From: Kordiimonadaceae bacterium | GTDB lineage: Bacteria > Pseudomonadota > Alphaproteobacteria > Sphingomonadales > Kordiimonadaceae | DNA: 19,142 nucleotides | Reading direction: 5' to 3' | Assembly: GCA_014238195.1 (NCBI GenBank) | Contig: JABABO010000172.1 | Span: 1-19,142 of the forward strand | In this document: positions 7,654 through 15,669 of the stretch, one piece after another | How the letters are laid out: each line of letters opens with the position of its first letter | How positions within the stretch are numbered: the first letter of the stretch is position 1 | The notes under the pieces: generated by a model | Seen by the model: only the letters and a program-made list of their open reading frames with translations | Told to the model about the DNA's origin: nothing | The model's database searches: none | Made by a program: the position numbers and the translations under genes

Positions 7654-8541
7654 TTATTCATTTTTCAGGGCATTATACATCTGTGCAGTAAAGCGCTTTG
7701 TATTAATAAATTGCCAAGACCAAACAGCATCCAAATCTGCATAGGGGTTTTCTGCATGTATCTCGTCCAATGATCTTCCTGCCGCGATCAGACCGTTCAT
7801 AGTTGCCTTTGCTTCGACAAGCATATCAAGATTTGTTTTCACATCAACCTTGCTAGCAAGCGGGCCGTGCCCTGGAATAATTTTAGTGTCGCCGTCAGCG
7901 TTTGCTAAGATTGATTTTAACCCCTGAATATAACCATCAACACTACCACCAGACGCGGTATCAATAAACGGAAACAAGCCGTTAAATAGTACATCCCCCG
8001 CATGGATCACATTGATGTCCTTAAACAGAATTATCGCATCACCGTCAGTATGGGCATGCGCGGGATGATACGCGTGTATTTCATGCCCATTATAGTAAAA
8101 AGTTGATGTCTGCGAAAATGTTAAAACTGGAAATGCGCTTTCAGGCGAAGCTGTTTGGCCCTGGGCTGCCACCATACGTGATCTTACATTATCGTGGGCG
8201 ACAATAACGGTGCCACTTGCCCCTAAGACTGCATTGGCACCAGTGTGATCACCGTGCCAGTGGGTGTTTATGATATAATTCACTGGCTTATCGGTCACAG
8301 TAGCAACAGCAGCCATAATCTTGTCAGACACGGGTATAATATCACTATCAATCATGAAAACCCCATCAGCGCCAACCGATAGACCAATATTTCCGCCGAC
8401 ACCGCGCAGCATATAAATTCCATGACCTAAGTCATGGGTTTTTACATCAACTTTATCAAAATCTTGACCGATAGCAGATGAGTTAAATACGGCCACAATC
8501 ATGATTGCTGTGACTATAATATTGTTGATTTTCTTAAACAT
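7654..8541 (-). CDS. Exported metallo-beta-lactamase-fold hydrolase
   Basis: A 295-aa protein with an N-terminal signal peptide (hydrophobic residues about 8-20, likely cleavage after AIG at 25), so it should act in the periplasm. The MBL-fold metal site is complete. HWHGDH (H94, H96, D98, H99) is preceded by the YIINTH strand. The other ligands are H164 in AHAHTDGD, D183 in HAGD and H225 in PGHG. The general architecture matches the 'MBL fold metallo-hydrolase' proteins related to subclass B and SoxH-like enzymes. A beta-lactamase role is not implied. It lies 23 bp downstream of the DUF2855 gene on the same strand, with ribosome binding site AAGGACA, so the two are almost certainly co-transcribed. 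It converges on the GMC dehydrogenase. Possible substrates are esters, lactones or thioesters; the sequence does not decide. Confidence 0.92.
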   Translation of the reverse strand: MFKKINNIIVTAIMIVAVFNSSAIGQDFDKVDVKTHDLGHGIYMLRGVGGNIGLSVGADGVFMIDSDIIPVSDKIMAAVATVTDKPVNYIINTHWHGDHTGANAVLGASGTVIVAHDNVRSRMVAAQGQTASPESAFPVLTFSQTSTFYYNGHEIHAYHPAHAHTDGDAIILFKDINVIHAGDVLFNGLFPFIDTASGGSVDGYIQGLKSILANADGDTKIIPGHGPLASKVDVKTNLDMLVEAKATMNGLIAAGRSLDEIHAENPYADLDAVWSWQFINTKRFTAQMYNALKNE

Positions 8542-8564
8542 TTGCCTGTCCTTTGCATGCGTCT

Positions 8565-9659
8565 TTATAAGTGGATGATAATACCTTCTGCAGGGGCAGC
8601 ACGACCATTACAAACATCGTCATAAATACTTGCCAAACCTGCGACACCGTCAACATCCTTAAATCTTAACCAACTTGTGGCCTTAGCAGCGGTGTCCGCC
8701 ATGAAAGCCGATGATTTTTGTTCAAACACACCAGGTCCCCAGTCTTTAAGGCGTTTTTGAATATGGCCTGGGGCAAAAAACATAGCGCTTCGTTCTTGGA
8801 TAAAGCCTTCTGCCATTGCATTTTGGTCCCAGTGGGTGACACCCACATTAGAACAATATTTCATATTATCGCCCAAGTGACTATGCAGTGCGCCTAAGAC
8901 AGCTCCATTACCCGACATATCAACAATCACGCTAGGCTTGCTAACATCAACACCTGCCATATCATCATATGTTATCGTTTCATGATACAGCCCTAAGCTT
9001 TCAACAAATTTTGCATTACCCTTGGATGTCAGGCCAACAAGATGCTTATCAGACACTTGATTATTGACCGCATAAGCAAGACCAATACTTGTTTTGCTTG
9101 AAGCACTAATGATAATTACCTGATCAGCGCCAAACCAATCATTATCAACGAGAAAATCCCCTAAGCTAAAGGATGTTATAAACAAGGGGTACAATAAGGC
9201 GCGGGCTTTATCCATGCTTTGATTATAGCCAAATTCAGCATCCACACGGCGATACATATTATACCCTGCTGGTAATTTAGAACGGTGATCTACCCCATCA
9301 ATGAAGCCAGCTTCTTTCACTGCAACAGGTTTCATCTTTAAAGCTGTTGCAGGTGGGAAATATCCAAACAAACGTTCGCCAACTGCAACACCATCAGCTT
9401 TAGACTGAACGACATCTGCAAACCCCCAAACAGGTAGCAAACCCCATCCCTTTGGGTCGTCGCAAACTGGTGGGAAAAACTGCCAATATCCAATTTTTTC
9501 CCCTACGACACCATATGTTACATTATTGGCTGTAAAAGAAAACATGTCGACTTTAACAATAATCTCCCCTTCTTTGATCGGTGCATCTAAACTAACACCA
9601 GCATTTTCAACAATACGGGTTTGTGTTGGATCTTCTTTTTTTACCTGAAATTCAGCCAT
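8565..9659 (-). CDS. DUF2855 family protein (MDR-like fold)
   Basis: This 364-aa protein matches the DUF2855 group by its character. It opens with a GroES-like part (GEIIVKVDMFSFTANNVTYG, then IGYWQFFPP and WGLLPVWGFADVV), followed by a central Rossmann-like part (VIIISASSKTSIGLAYAV). It resembles a degenerate medium-chain dehydrogenase/reductase. The usual glycine-rich dinucleotide loop is replaced by SASSKTS and no zinc site is evident. The biochemical function of the family is not established to my knowledge. There is no signal peptide. It is the first gene of the operon with the exported MBL-fold hydrolase, with a purine-rich AAGGGG sequence upstream of the ATG. The shared context with the receptor and GMC dehydrogenase suggests it processes a carbonyl or acyl product of the same pathway, which is inference. 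Confidence 0.85.
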   Translation of the reverse strand: MAEFQVKKEDPTQTRIVENAGVSLDAPIKEGEIIVKVDMFSFTANNVTYGVVGEKIGYWQFFPPVCDDPKGWGLLPVWGFADVVQSKADGVAVGERLFGYFPPATALKMKPVAVKEAGFIDGVDHRSKLPAGYNMYRRVDAEFGYNQSMDKARALLYPLFITSFSLGDFLVDNDWFGADQVIIISASSKTSIGLAYAVNNQVSDKHLVGLTSKGNAKFVESLGLYHETITYDDMAGVDVSKPSVIVDMSGNGAVLGALHSHLGDNMKYCSNVGVTHWDQNAMAEGFIQERSAMFFAPGHIQKRLKDWGPGVFEQKSSAFMADTAAKATSWLRFKDVDGVAGLASIYDDVCNGRAAPAEGIIIHL

Positions 9660-9728
9660 AAGGCTTACCCCTTTTTAAATACGAAACTTTTTACAAGATG
9701 ATAAAACGATCAAAGCCCATATGTATAT

Positions 9729-9864
9729 AGCGAGACCACAGAAAAATGATATTATTTTCTGTGATTAGTCGAACCGATTATAAAAAAGCGAGACCACAGA
9801 AAAATGATATTATTTTCTGTGATTAGTCGAACCAATTATAAAAAAGCGAGACCACAGAAAAATG
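9729..9864. repeat. 58-bp tandem repeat with internal hairpin (2.3 copies)
   Basis: Units start at 9729, 9787 and 9845 (period exactly 58). Each begins AGCGAGACCACAGAAAAATG. The two full copies differ at one base that I can see (GAACCGATT versus GAACCAATT). The third copy stops after 20 bp at 9864. Each full unit contains the inverted repeat CACAGAAAA...TTTTCTGTG with outer CGA/TCG complementarity. On the minus strand this hairpin is followed a few bases later by CTCGCTTTTTT, so it may work as a transcription terminator for the glucan operon. A matching 15-mer lies inverted at 5-19, which suggests a dispersed repeat family. No spacers are present, so it is not a CRISPR array. Confidence 0.9.
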
Positions 9865-10118
9865 CTCCCAAAACAGCCCAACTGAAATTAGCCCCCCATT
9901 GAAGAACCCGCAACTGCTGTATCATTACGCCCCGTTTTAGTGCGGTAGGTAATATCAATAAATTGTTTCAAGGGTCCTACCATAAAGTTCATGTATGCCT
10001 GCCCCTTTGCATGGCTCGGATTATAGTCTTGATTTCGGTCTGCCGTTGCATAAATATACAAGAAAGCAACCAACCCAACTAAGAACCCAACAATCAATGC
10101 TATGTTTTTAAAATTCAT
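9865..10118 (-). pseudogene. Truncated, frameshifted esterase remnant (alpha/beta-hydrolase, PF00756-like)
   Basis: From the ATG at 10118 a 76-aa frame is open: a hydrophobic membrane or signal segment (residues about 5-24), then ADRNQDYNP, GQAYMNFMVGPLKQFID, TYRTKTGRNDTAVAGSSMGG and stop. The YRT and AGSSMGG phrases are the nucleophile-elbow region of enterochelin-esterase/EsteraseD-like hydrolases, with the serine in GSSMG. The N-terminal part of the hydrolase domain appears deleted, because the membrane segment runs straight into this motif. One extra G in the G6 run (C6 at 9892-9897 on plus) would continue it as GGLISVGLFWE. The coding match then ends exactly where the 58-bp repeat begins (9864/9865). 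It lies 11 bp after the GH13 stop codon, so it was the last gene of the glucan operon. A functional 76-aa product is unlikely. Confidence 0.75.
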
Positions 10119-10129
10119 CCATTATATTC

Positions 10130-11971
10130 TTAGCGGCTAAGCCTTAAAACAACTGATTGAAGGGGCTTAAGCTTAATGTCCACATGGCCATTCTGCCCAA
10201 CCACGGTAAGCTTAAATTGTTGATCAGAGAGTTGATCACTCAAATTATAATCACCGTTCAACACCCCGAGTTTTGACGCCGGTATTTTTAAAGAAAAATC
10301 CGTAAATTTTTCCTCACTGAAATTGCTGACTACTACAATGACTTCTTCATCCGACGATCTGGCAAAGGAAAAAACTGAGCCATCATAATCCTTGGTGTTT
10401 TCACGGTTAAAACGATGAAGCCCAACATAGCCCCCTTTTAAAGAAGGCAGGCTATTTGATATGTTTAAAAGGGTTTTATAATACTGGCGAAGTGCTTTTT
10501 CTTTTTGGCTAAGTCCTCCTCCATCAAAAGCACCTCCATTCATCCAGCGCTGATGATTAGGTACGCCTGCGTAGTCAAAAATACTGGTTCGTGTCGGGTC
10601 ACCAAAACCTGAATTTAGTTCTGCCGCCTCCCCAACTTCCTGACCAAAATATATCATCGTTGGGCCTCCCCCGATAAGTGTAGAAACCACCATTGCAGGC
10701 AAGGCTTTAATTGGATTTCCTGCAAAGCCAGAAGATGCAATACGTTGCTCGTCTTGATTTTCAAGGAAATGAAGCATGTGAGGCTTTATATCGAGCGATT
10801 CTTCATGAACGGCAGGGATATCATCAGTTGAAGCTGCGCCTTCAACTACTTTGCGCAGAACAGTGTAAAGCCCCTCTTTGTCATACAGATAATCTGTTTT
10901 TCCAAGTTGGATAAAGTCTCTATACAAATGTGGCTGATATATTTCTGCCAGTAAAAATGCATCTGGTTTTTGCGCTTTGATGTGACTATTCAAGTAACTC
11001 CAAAATTCTACAGGCACCATTTCCGCCATGTCATAACGAAAGCCGTAAACGCCCATATCCAGCCAATATTGTGTGATCTGGCGAAACTTATTCCATGATG
11101 GTGGCACAGTATTTTTTTGCCAAAAGTCAATATGTTCTGCAGGACCCTTGTCCGCAAAGGACGCTGGAAGTTTTGCAAAATCGTAGCTGCCATCTGGCCT
11201 TACTCCATAATTCACTTTAACAGTTTCATACCAATCACCCTTGTCTGGCTGTGCTTGTCTTGATCCATTCCCTGTCCATTTAGCGGGGCTTTCATAAAAC
11301 AGACCATCTTGCCCCATATTTAGTTGCCCTGATTGCATTGCACCGACAGGCACTTTAAAATCAGTGTTTGGAATATAATAAAAATCATTGGTGCGGGTAT
11401 ACTCTTTACTCGTATCATCCTTCGCACCGAAATCGACAACTCCAGCAGGCTTCATAATTGATTTATACCCGCGCGCAACATGATTAGGGACGATATCTAT
11501 AACGACCTTCATATCATGGCTATGCACTCGCTTTATCATGGCCTTAAATTCATCAAGCCTATTGGCTGGATCAAGGGCAAGGTCAGGATTAACATCATAA
11601 TAATCTGTTACAGCATAAGGCGACCCCGCGGGTCCTTTTATTACATCAGGGTCATCTTTCGGAATACCATAATCCGTGTAATCCCCCATAACAGCATGAC
11701 GGGGCACACCTGTAAACCAGATATGGGTAACACCCAATTCTTTAATGCCAGCCAGTGCGACATCATCAAAATCATTAAACTTACCAACACCATTCTCTAG
11801 TCTACTTCCCCAAGGTTTGTTCGAGGTATTTTTATTACCAAATAAACGAGTAAAAACCTGATAAACAACAGGCTTGGCATTTACCTCAGTTCTTGTTGAT
11901 TGTTCTTCCTGTGAGCAAGCAGCCAATAACGACAAGACTAGGCACAAAGAAATGACCCGCGAAAACCTCAT
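10130..11971 (-). CDS. GH13 alpha-amylase-family lipoprotein
   Basis: This glycoside hydrolase acts on alpha-1,4-glucans or maltooligosaccharides and is anchored as a lipoprotein. I choose the ATG at 11971 (613 aa) because it gives a proper lipoprotein signal (MRFSRVISLCLVLSLLAAC, lipidated C19). An upstream in-frame start at 12001 would add ten residues, mostly inside the GH97 gene. The TIM-barrel motifs are complete: DIVPNH (159-164), GFRYDMAE with nucleophile D314 and partner R312, LLAE with acid/base E343, and ENQD with transition-state stabiliser D407. Serine at +2 after the cysteine is the usual outer-membrane sorting context. The GH97 stop and this ATG are separated by one base (TAA A ATG), so translation is coupled. 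It is the likely SusA-like partner of the GH97 enzyme. The exact specificity (amylase, neopullulanase or cyclomaltodextrinase) is not decidable by eye. Confidence 0.95.
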   Translation of the reverse strand: MRFSRVISLCLVLSLLAACSQEEQSTRTEVNAKPVVYQVFTRLFGNKNTSNKPWGSRLENGVGKFNDFDDVALAGIKELGVTHIWFTGVPRHAVMGDYTDYGIPKDDPDVIKGPAGSPYAVTDYYDVNPDLALDPANRLDEFKAMIKRVHSHDMKVVIDIVPNHVARGYKSIMKPAGVVDFGAKDDTSKEYTRTNDFYYIPNTDFKVPVGAMQSGQLNMGQDGLFYESPAKWTGNGSRQAQPDKGDWYETVKVNYGVRPDGSYDFAKLPASFADKGPAEHIDFWQKNTVPPSWNKFRQITQYWLDMGVYGFRYDMAEMVPVEFWSYLNSHIKAQKPDAFLLAEIYQPHLYRDFIQLGKTDYLYDKEGLYTVLRKVVEGAASTDDIPAVHEESLDIKPHMLHFLENQDEQRIASSGFAGNPIKALPAMVVSTLIGGGPTMIYFGQEVGEAAELNSGFGDPTRTSIFDYAGVPNHQRWMNGGAFDGGGLSQKEKALRQYYKTLLNISNSLPSLKGGYVGLHRFNRENTKDYDGSVFSFARSSDEEVIVVVSNFSEEKFTDFSLKIPASKLGVLNGDYNLSDQLSDQQFKLTVVGQNGHVDIKLKPLQSVVLRLSR

Positions 11972-11972
11972 T

Positions 11973-14003
11973 TTATTTTTGCGCCACAAAGCGCACTGCA
12001 AAGCCCCCGCCGGGTACGATTTTGAGAGAAAGAATTTCGTCTCTTGTGACTTCTTTCTTTTCTATTACATAATCATATGGATTTGTATCCCAATGGCCTT
12101 CATCGCCATCTCGGTATATTTGAGCTTCATAAGTAACGCCTTGATCAAGGAAGCTGAGAGACTGATTAATGTTTTTAGCATTTTCGCCAGACAAGCCGCC
12201 CATGAACCAATCATTCCCACCGCGCTCTTTGCGAGCAATTACAACGAAGTCACCGATTTCCCCGTCTAATGCAATTGACTGCTCCCAATCTGTTGAAACA
12301 TCTTGAATAAACTGGAGAGCATCTAAATGTTTTTCATAATTTTCAGGAAGGTCAGCTGCCATTTGAATGGGGCTGTAAATAACGACATACAGGGCTAATT
12401 GCTTAGCAAGTGTGGTACTAACACGGTTGTTGTTTTCATAATCCAGTAAACTAAAAATACCTGGGGTAAAGTCCATTGGCCCTGCAAGCATACGAGTGAA
12501 AGGCAAAATAGCTGTATGAGAAGGAGGATTACCTGGTGACCCCCACGCATTATATTCTTGACCTCGCGCGCCTTCACGAGAAATCCAGTTTGGGTAAGTA
12601 CGACGCAGGCCTGTATCTTTAATAGGCTCGTGACTGTTTATTGATATTTTGTGCTCAGCCGCAGCTTTGAGTACCTTAATGTGATGCTCGGCCATAAATT
12701 GCCCGTCGTGGTGTTCTTTTACCTTTGCACCAGCTTCGTTGATGCGTTTGATATTGCCAATATCTGCCACATAGCCTGTTTTCACTTGAGCAATTCCAAG
12801 ACGCTCAAACATTGCAAAGCCATCTTTCATTTGGGCTTCGTAATTATCTATTCCACCTGATGTTTCATTATGACCGACGAGACTTACACCACGTTCTTGT
12901 GCATAAGCAGCAAGTGCTTCTATGTCATAATCAGGGTAAGGCTCAGTGAATCTAAATAAGTCACCATTAGCAACCCAATCACCATCCCAGCCTATATTCC
13001 AGCCCTCAACCAGCACCCCTTTAAATCCATATTTTGCAGCAAAATCGATATATCGTTTTGTGTTTTCAGTTGTTGCACCATGTTTTTCACCAGAGCCCCA
13101 AGAGCTAACATTCAAATGCATTTCCCACCATATTCCGACATATTTATTTGGCTCCACCCAGCTTACATCGCCAAGTTTGTTAGGTTCGTTAAGATTGAGG
13201 ATAATGTCTGAATTCATCAACCCTGCGGCTGTGTCAGAAATTTGAATTGTACGCCACGGTGTTTTAAAGCTAGCGCCCGTTCGCACCTTATCTCCATTCG
13301 CCCAGGGAGAGAGGTCAGCTTCAAAATGGCCATCAGGTGTTTGCTGTAGTGACATACCCGAATAATTTACAAGCGCCGCTTCATGAAGACTTAAATAGGT
13401 GCCTTCTTTTGTCTTTAACGTGATCGGTGTGTGTGCTTCAGTTACAGCCGATAAGGTAGTATTTTTATAAATAACTTCATAACGGTTTGCTGTTGCGTCA
13501 GTTGGTATCCACCAAGCTGACGCATCACTGGCAAACTGAAACTCAGTTTTCTCATTCATTATAACGGTTGATGTAATACCTTTTTGTTCTGGAAACTCGT
13601 AACGAAAACCAAGCCCGTCATCGAAAACGCGGAAGCGAATTTTCAACAAGCGACCACCGTTGGTTTTTTCTTTTAAAGATACCAACATCTCACGGTGAAT
13701 ATCGTGCACCAATCTACGTTCACCCCAAGGCTGTTCCCAAGACGATTTATGACCAGACTGATCAATCCCAACTATCTCCATATTGCCAAATAAGGCGGCC
13801 ATATTCTTAAATTCAAAACCAAGTATGGACGGAGATACAATAGCTTCTTGGTCACGGGCAACGCTGTAAGTTAATTGATCGCCTTTGGTGCTCAGCTCAA
13901 CAATAGTGCGTCCGTCTGGAGAAGTAACAAAAGCTCTATCGGGTAGCCCTTTATCACAGCTTGATAGTGCAAATGCTGTCATCATGAATAGTAATTTTTT
14001 CAT
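11973..14003 (-). CDS. GH97 alpha-glucosidase (SusB-like) lipoprotein
   Basis: A 676-aa GH97 enzyme that should release glucose from the non-reducing end of maltooligosaccharides in the periplasm. The lipoprotein signal is MKKLLFMMTAFALSSC with C16. The N-terminal beta-sandwich includes DDGLGFRYEFP. The catalytic barrel begins around YVGIWWEMHLNVSSWG and includes VLVEGWNIGWDGDW. The glutamate-rich active-site segments HNETSGG (E380), NSHEPIKDTG (E459) and REGARGQEYN (E483) resemble those of the inverting, calcium-dependent SusB branch rather than the retaining alpha-galactosidase branch. Residue equivalence is by motif only. The ribosome binding site is AGAGGAAAG. It starts 26 bp after the halogenase-like gene and runs directly into GH13. 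The residue after the lipid cysteine is aspartate, which in E. coli favours inner-membrane retention. Confidence 0.95.
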   Translation of the reverse strand: MKKLLFMMTAFALSSCDKGLPDRAFVTSPDGRTIVELSTKGDQLTYSVARDQEAIVSPSILGFEFKNMAALFGNMEIVGIDQSGHKSSWEQPWGERRLVHDIHREMLVSLKEKTNGGRLLKIRFRVFDDGLGFRYEFPEQKGITSTVIMNEKTEFQFASDASAWWIPTDATANRYEVIYKNTTLSAVTEAHTPITLKTKEGTYLSLHEAALVNYSGMSLQQTPDGHFEADLSPWANGDKVRTGASFKTPWRTIQISDTAAGLMNSDIILNLNEPNKLGDVSWVEPNKYVGIWWEMHLNVSSWGSGEKHGATTENTKRYIDFAAKYGFKGVLVEGWNIGWDGDWVANGDLFRFTEPYPDYDIEALAAYAQERGVSLVGHNETSGGIDNYEAQMKDGFAMFERLGIAQVKTGYVADIGNIKRINEAGAKVKEHHDGQFMAEHHIKVLKAAAEHKISINSHEPIKDTGLRRTYPNWISREGARGQEYNAWGSPGNPPSHTAILPFTRMLAGPMDFTPGIFSLLDYENNNRVSTTLAKQLALYVVIYSPIQMAADLPENYEKHLDALQFIQDVSTDWEQSIALDGEIGDFVVIARKERGGNDWFMGGLSGENAKNINQSLSFLDQGVTYEAQIYRDGDEGHWDTNPYDYVIEKKEVTRDEILSLKIVPGGGFAVRFVAQK

Positions 14004-14029
14004 AGGTATAACTTTCCTCTTGGCGGATT

Positions 14030-15526
14030 TTATTTCAAATTAGCAAGAAACCGTTCGTGTGTTGGCAGCTTATGAACTGCCTGCGTAAATATCTTGTTTA
14101 GATTGGCCAGATAATCCTTTGCCTCATCAGTGCCAATGGTATGGGCCATTTGATTAAAATCTTGTGGTATTAATCCCTGACCTATCATCACCTGTAGCCA
14201 GCCAACCTCTGTGAACAGTTCATTGTCAAGCCGATTTAGGTGGCCCGTATTTTTGAAATCATCTATTCTGCATTGCAGAGAGTTTGGGATTTCCATCTCC
14301 TTGCACATCTTCCAAAAAGGCGTGTCTTCTCTATTTGTCTGCTTATAGTGTAGAATAATAAAATCTCTGATCGTCTCATATTCAAATTGCATACGCCTGT
14401 TGTAAACTACACTATTTGCTTCAACACTTGATTTTGAAGGAAAGTGTTTAAGTAAATTGGTCACACCGATCTGAATCAAATGAATACTGGTGCTTTCCAG
14501 AGGCTCCATAAACCCGCTGGATAATCCAAGGGAAATGCAGTTTTTGTTCCAGGACTTTTTCCTGCGCCCTGTAGTAAACTTTATCGGCATTGGATCTTTA
14601 AGGGGCTCGCCTTCCAGATTATCCAACAAAATTGATGTGGCTTCATCCTGACTCATATGCTTACTGGAATAAACATGACCATTACCTGTTCTGTGCTGCA
14701 ATGGAATGCGCCACTGCCACCCCACAGAATGGGCAATCGATTGTGTATAGGGGCGAATTTTAGCGCCTTCATTTGAACTAGGCACCGTCAGTGCTCGGTC
14801 ACAAGGCAACCAATGTGTCCAATCCTCATATCCGGTTTTAAGAGCTTGCTCAATTAACAAAGCACGCATCCCGGAGCAATCAATAAACAGGTCACCTTCA
14901 ATCGTATCACCGTTTTCTGTCGTAACAGATTCGATATGGCCGTCCTCGTCCCGCAACGTTGTATCAATAATTTTACCTTCGACACGTTCCACGCCGAGAT
15001 CTTCACTAAAGCGTCTTAGGTGCTGTGCGTAAAGGCCTGCATCAAAATGATAAGCATAGACCAAACCATCCAGCGGGGTGTTTGGTATATTTTTCATGCG
15101 CGCAAATTTATCCGCTGCCGCAGCCATATTATTAAATGAATACTGCGAAATATCTTTGGCAGTTCCTTCGCTAAGGCACTTCATCCAAATCAAGTGAAAA
15201 GGCATGATGCCAACTTTGCGGCCTATGGGGCCAAAGCCATGCATATATTTATCACCCACATTGCCCCAGTTATGGAATTCAATGGCCAGCTTAATGCTTG
15301 CTTTTGTGCTTTTTAAAAACTCTGCCTCATCAAGGCCCAAATGATTATTGAAAAAATGTATTGGCGGAATAGTTGCTTCCCCAACACCGATTGTACTAAT
15401 TGCGTCAGATTCAATAAGTTTAATTTCCAGCAAGCCGCCCATTGATTTCAAGAGCATAGAAGCTGCCATCCAACCGGCTGTGCCTCCGCCAACTATAACA
15501 ACTTTTTTGATATCATTTTCACTCAT
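14030..15526 (-). CDS. FAD-dependent 'tryptophan halogenase'-family protein
   Basis: This 498-aa flavin-dependent monooxygenase-fold protein has the defining features of the halogenase family. The FAD dinucleotide loop is VIVGGGTAGWMAA (10-22), followed by GVGEATIPPI (47-56). The catalytic lysine is K79, in ASIKLAIEFHNW. The WxWxIP motif is at 270-275 (WQWRIP). The substrate/halide segment is SSGFMEPLESTSI (339-348) with the expected glutamate (E344) and serine. Where characterised halogenases have Thr-Gly after this serine, here it is Thr-Ser. A flavin reductase would be needed but is not in the window. It heads the GH97-GH13 operon with ribosome binding site AGGAG, which is not a halometabolite context. 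Homologues accompany TonB receptors and glycosidases in many Caulobacter- and Alteromonas-like loci, where their substrate is not established to my knowledge. Tryptophan as substrate is not supported. Confidence 0.92.
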   Translation of the reverse strand: MSENDIKKVVIVGGGTAGWMAASMLLKSMGGLLEIKLIESDAISTIGVGEATIPPIHFFNNHLGLDEAEFLKSTKASIKLAIEFHNWGNVGDKYMHGFGPIGRKVGIMPFHLIWMKCLSEGTAKDISQYSFNNMAAAADKFARMKNIPNTPLDGLVYAYHFDAGLYAQHLRRFSEDLGVERVEGKIIDTTLRDEDGHIESVTTENGDTIEGDLFIDCSGMRALLIEQALKTGYEDWTHWLPCDRALTVPSSNEGAKIRPYTQSIAHSVGWQWRIPLQHRTGNGHVYSSKHMSQDEATSILLDNLEGEPLKDPMPIKFTTGRRKKSWNKNCISLGLSSGFMEPLESTSIHLIQIGVTNLLKHFPSKSSVEANSVVYNRRMQFEYETIRDFIILHYKQTNREDTPFWKMCKEMEIPNSLQCRIDDFKNTGHLNRLDNELFTEVGWLQVMIGQGLIPQDFNQMAHTIGTDEAKDYLANLNKIFTQAVHKLPTHERFLANLK

Positions 15527-15604
15527 TCAGCACTCCTATTGATGGCTATTTTTATAAACATCAATCCAATAAAACTTTCTAAAGCCCAGCAAATAGTATC
15601 CGTC

Positions 15605-15642
15605 AAAAAAAACCCTTGTCGACAGATATCTATCAACAAGGG
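15605..15642 (-). terminator. Rho-independent terminator of the maltose-type TonB receptor
   Basis: Read on the minus strand, CCCTTGTTGATAGAT pairs with ATCTGTCGACAAGGG over the full arm (two G-U wobbles) and is followed directly by T8 (A8 at 15605-15612 on plus). It starts 28 bp after the receptor stop codon. It separates the abundant receptor transcript from the halogenase-GH97-GH13 operon, which would then be expressed by partial read-through or from its own promoter in the remaining gap of about 80 bp. Confidence 0.9.
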
Positions 15643-15669
15643 CTATATCTTTTAATTCATGCAATAGAA

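Noticed and set aside
9729..9864. CRISPR array
   Set aside because: The 58-bp units are contiguous tandem copies with no unique spacers, and no cas gene is present.
11971..12001. Earlier in-frame start for the GH13 gene at 12001
   Set aside because: It would put ten residues ahead of a textbook lipoprotein signal peptide and overlap the end of GH97. The ATG at 11971 is better.
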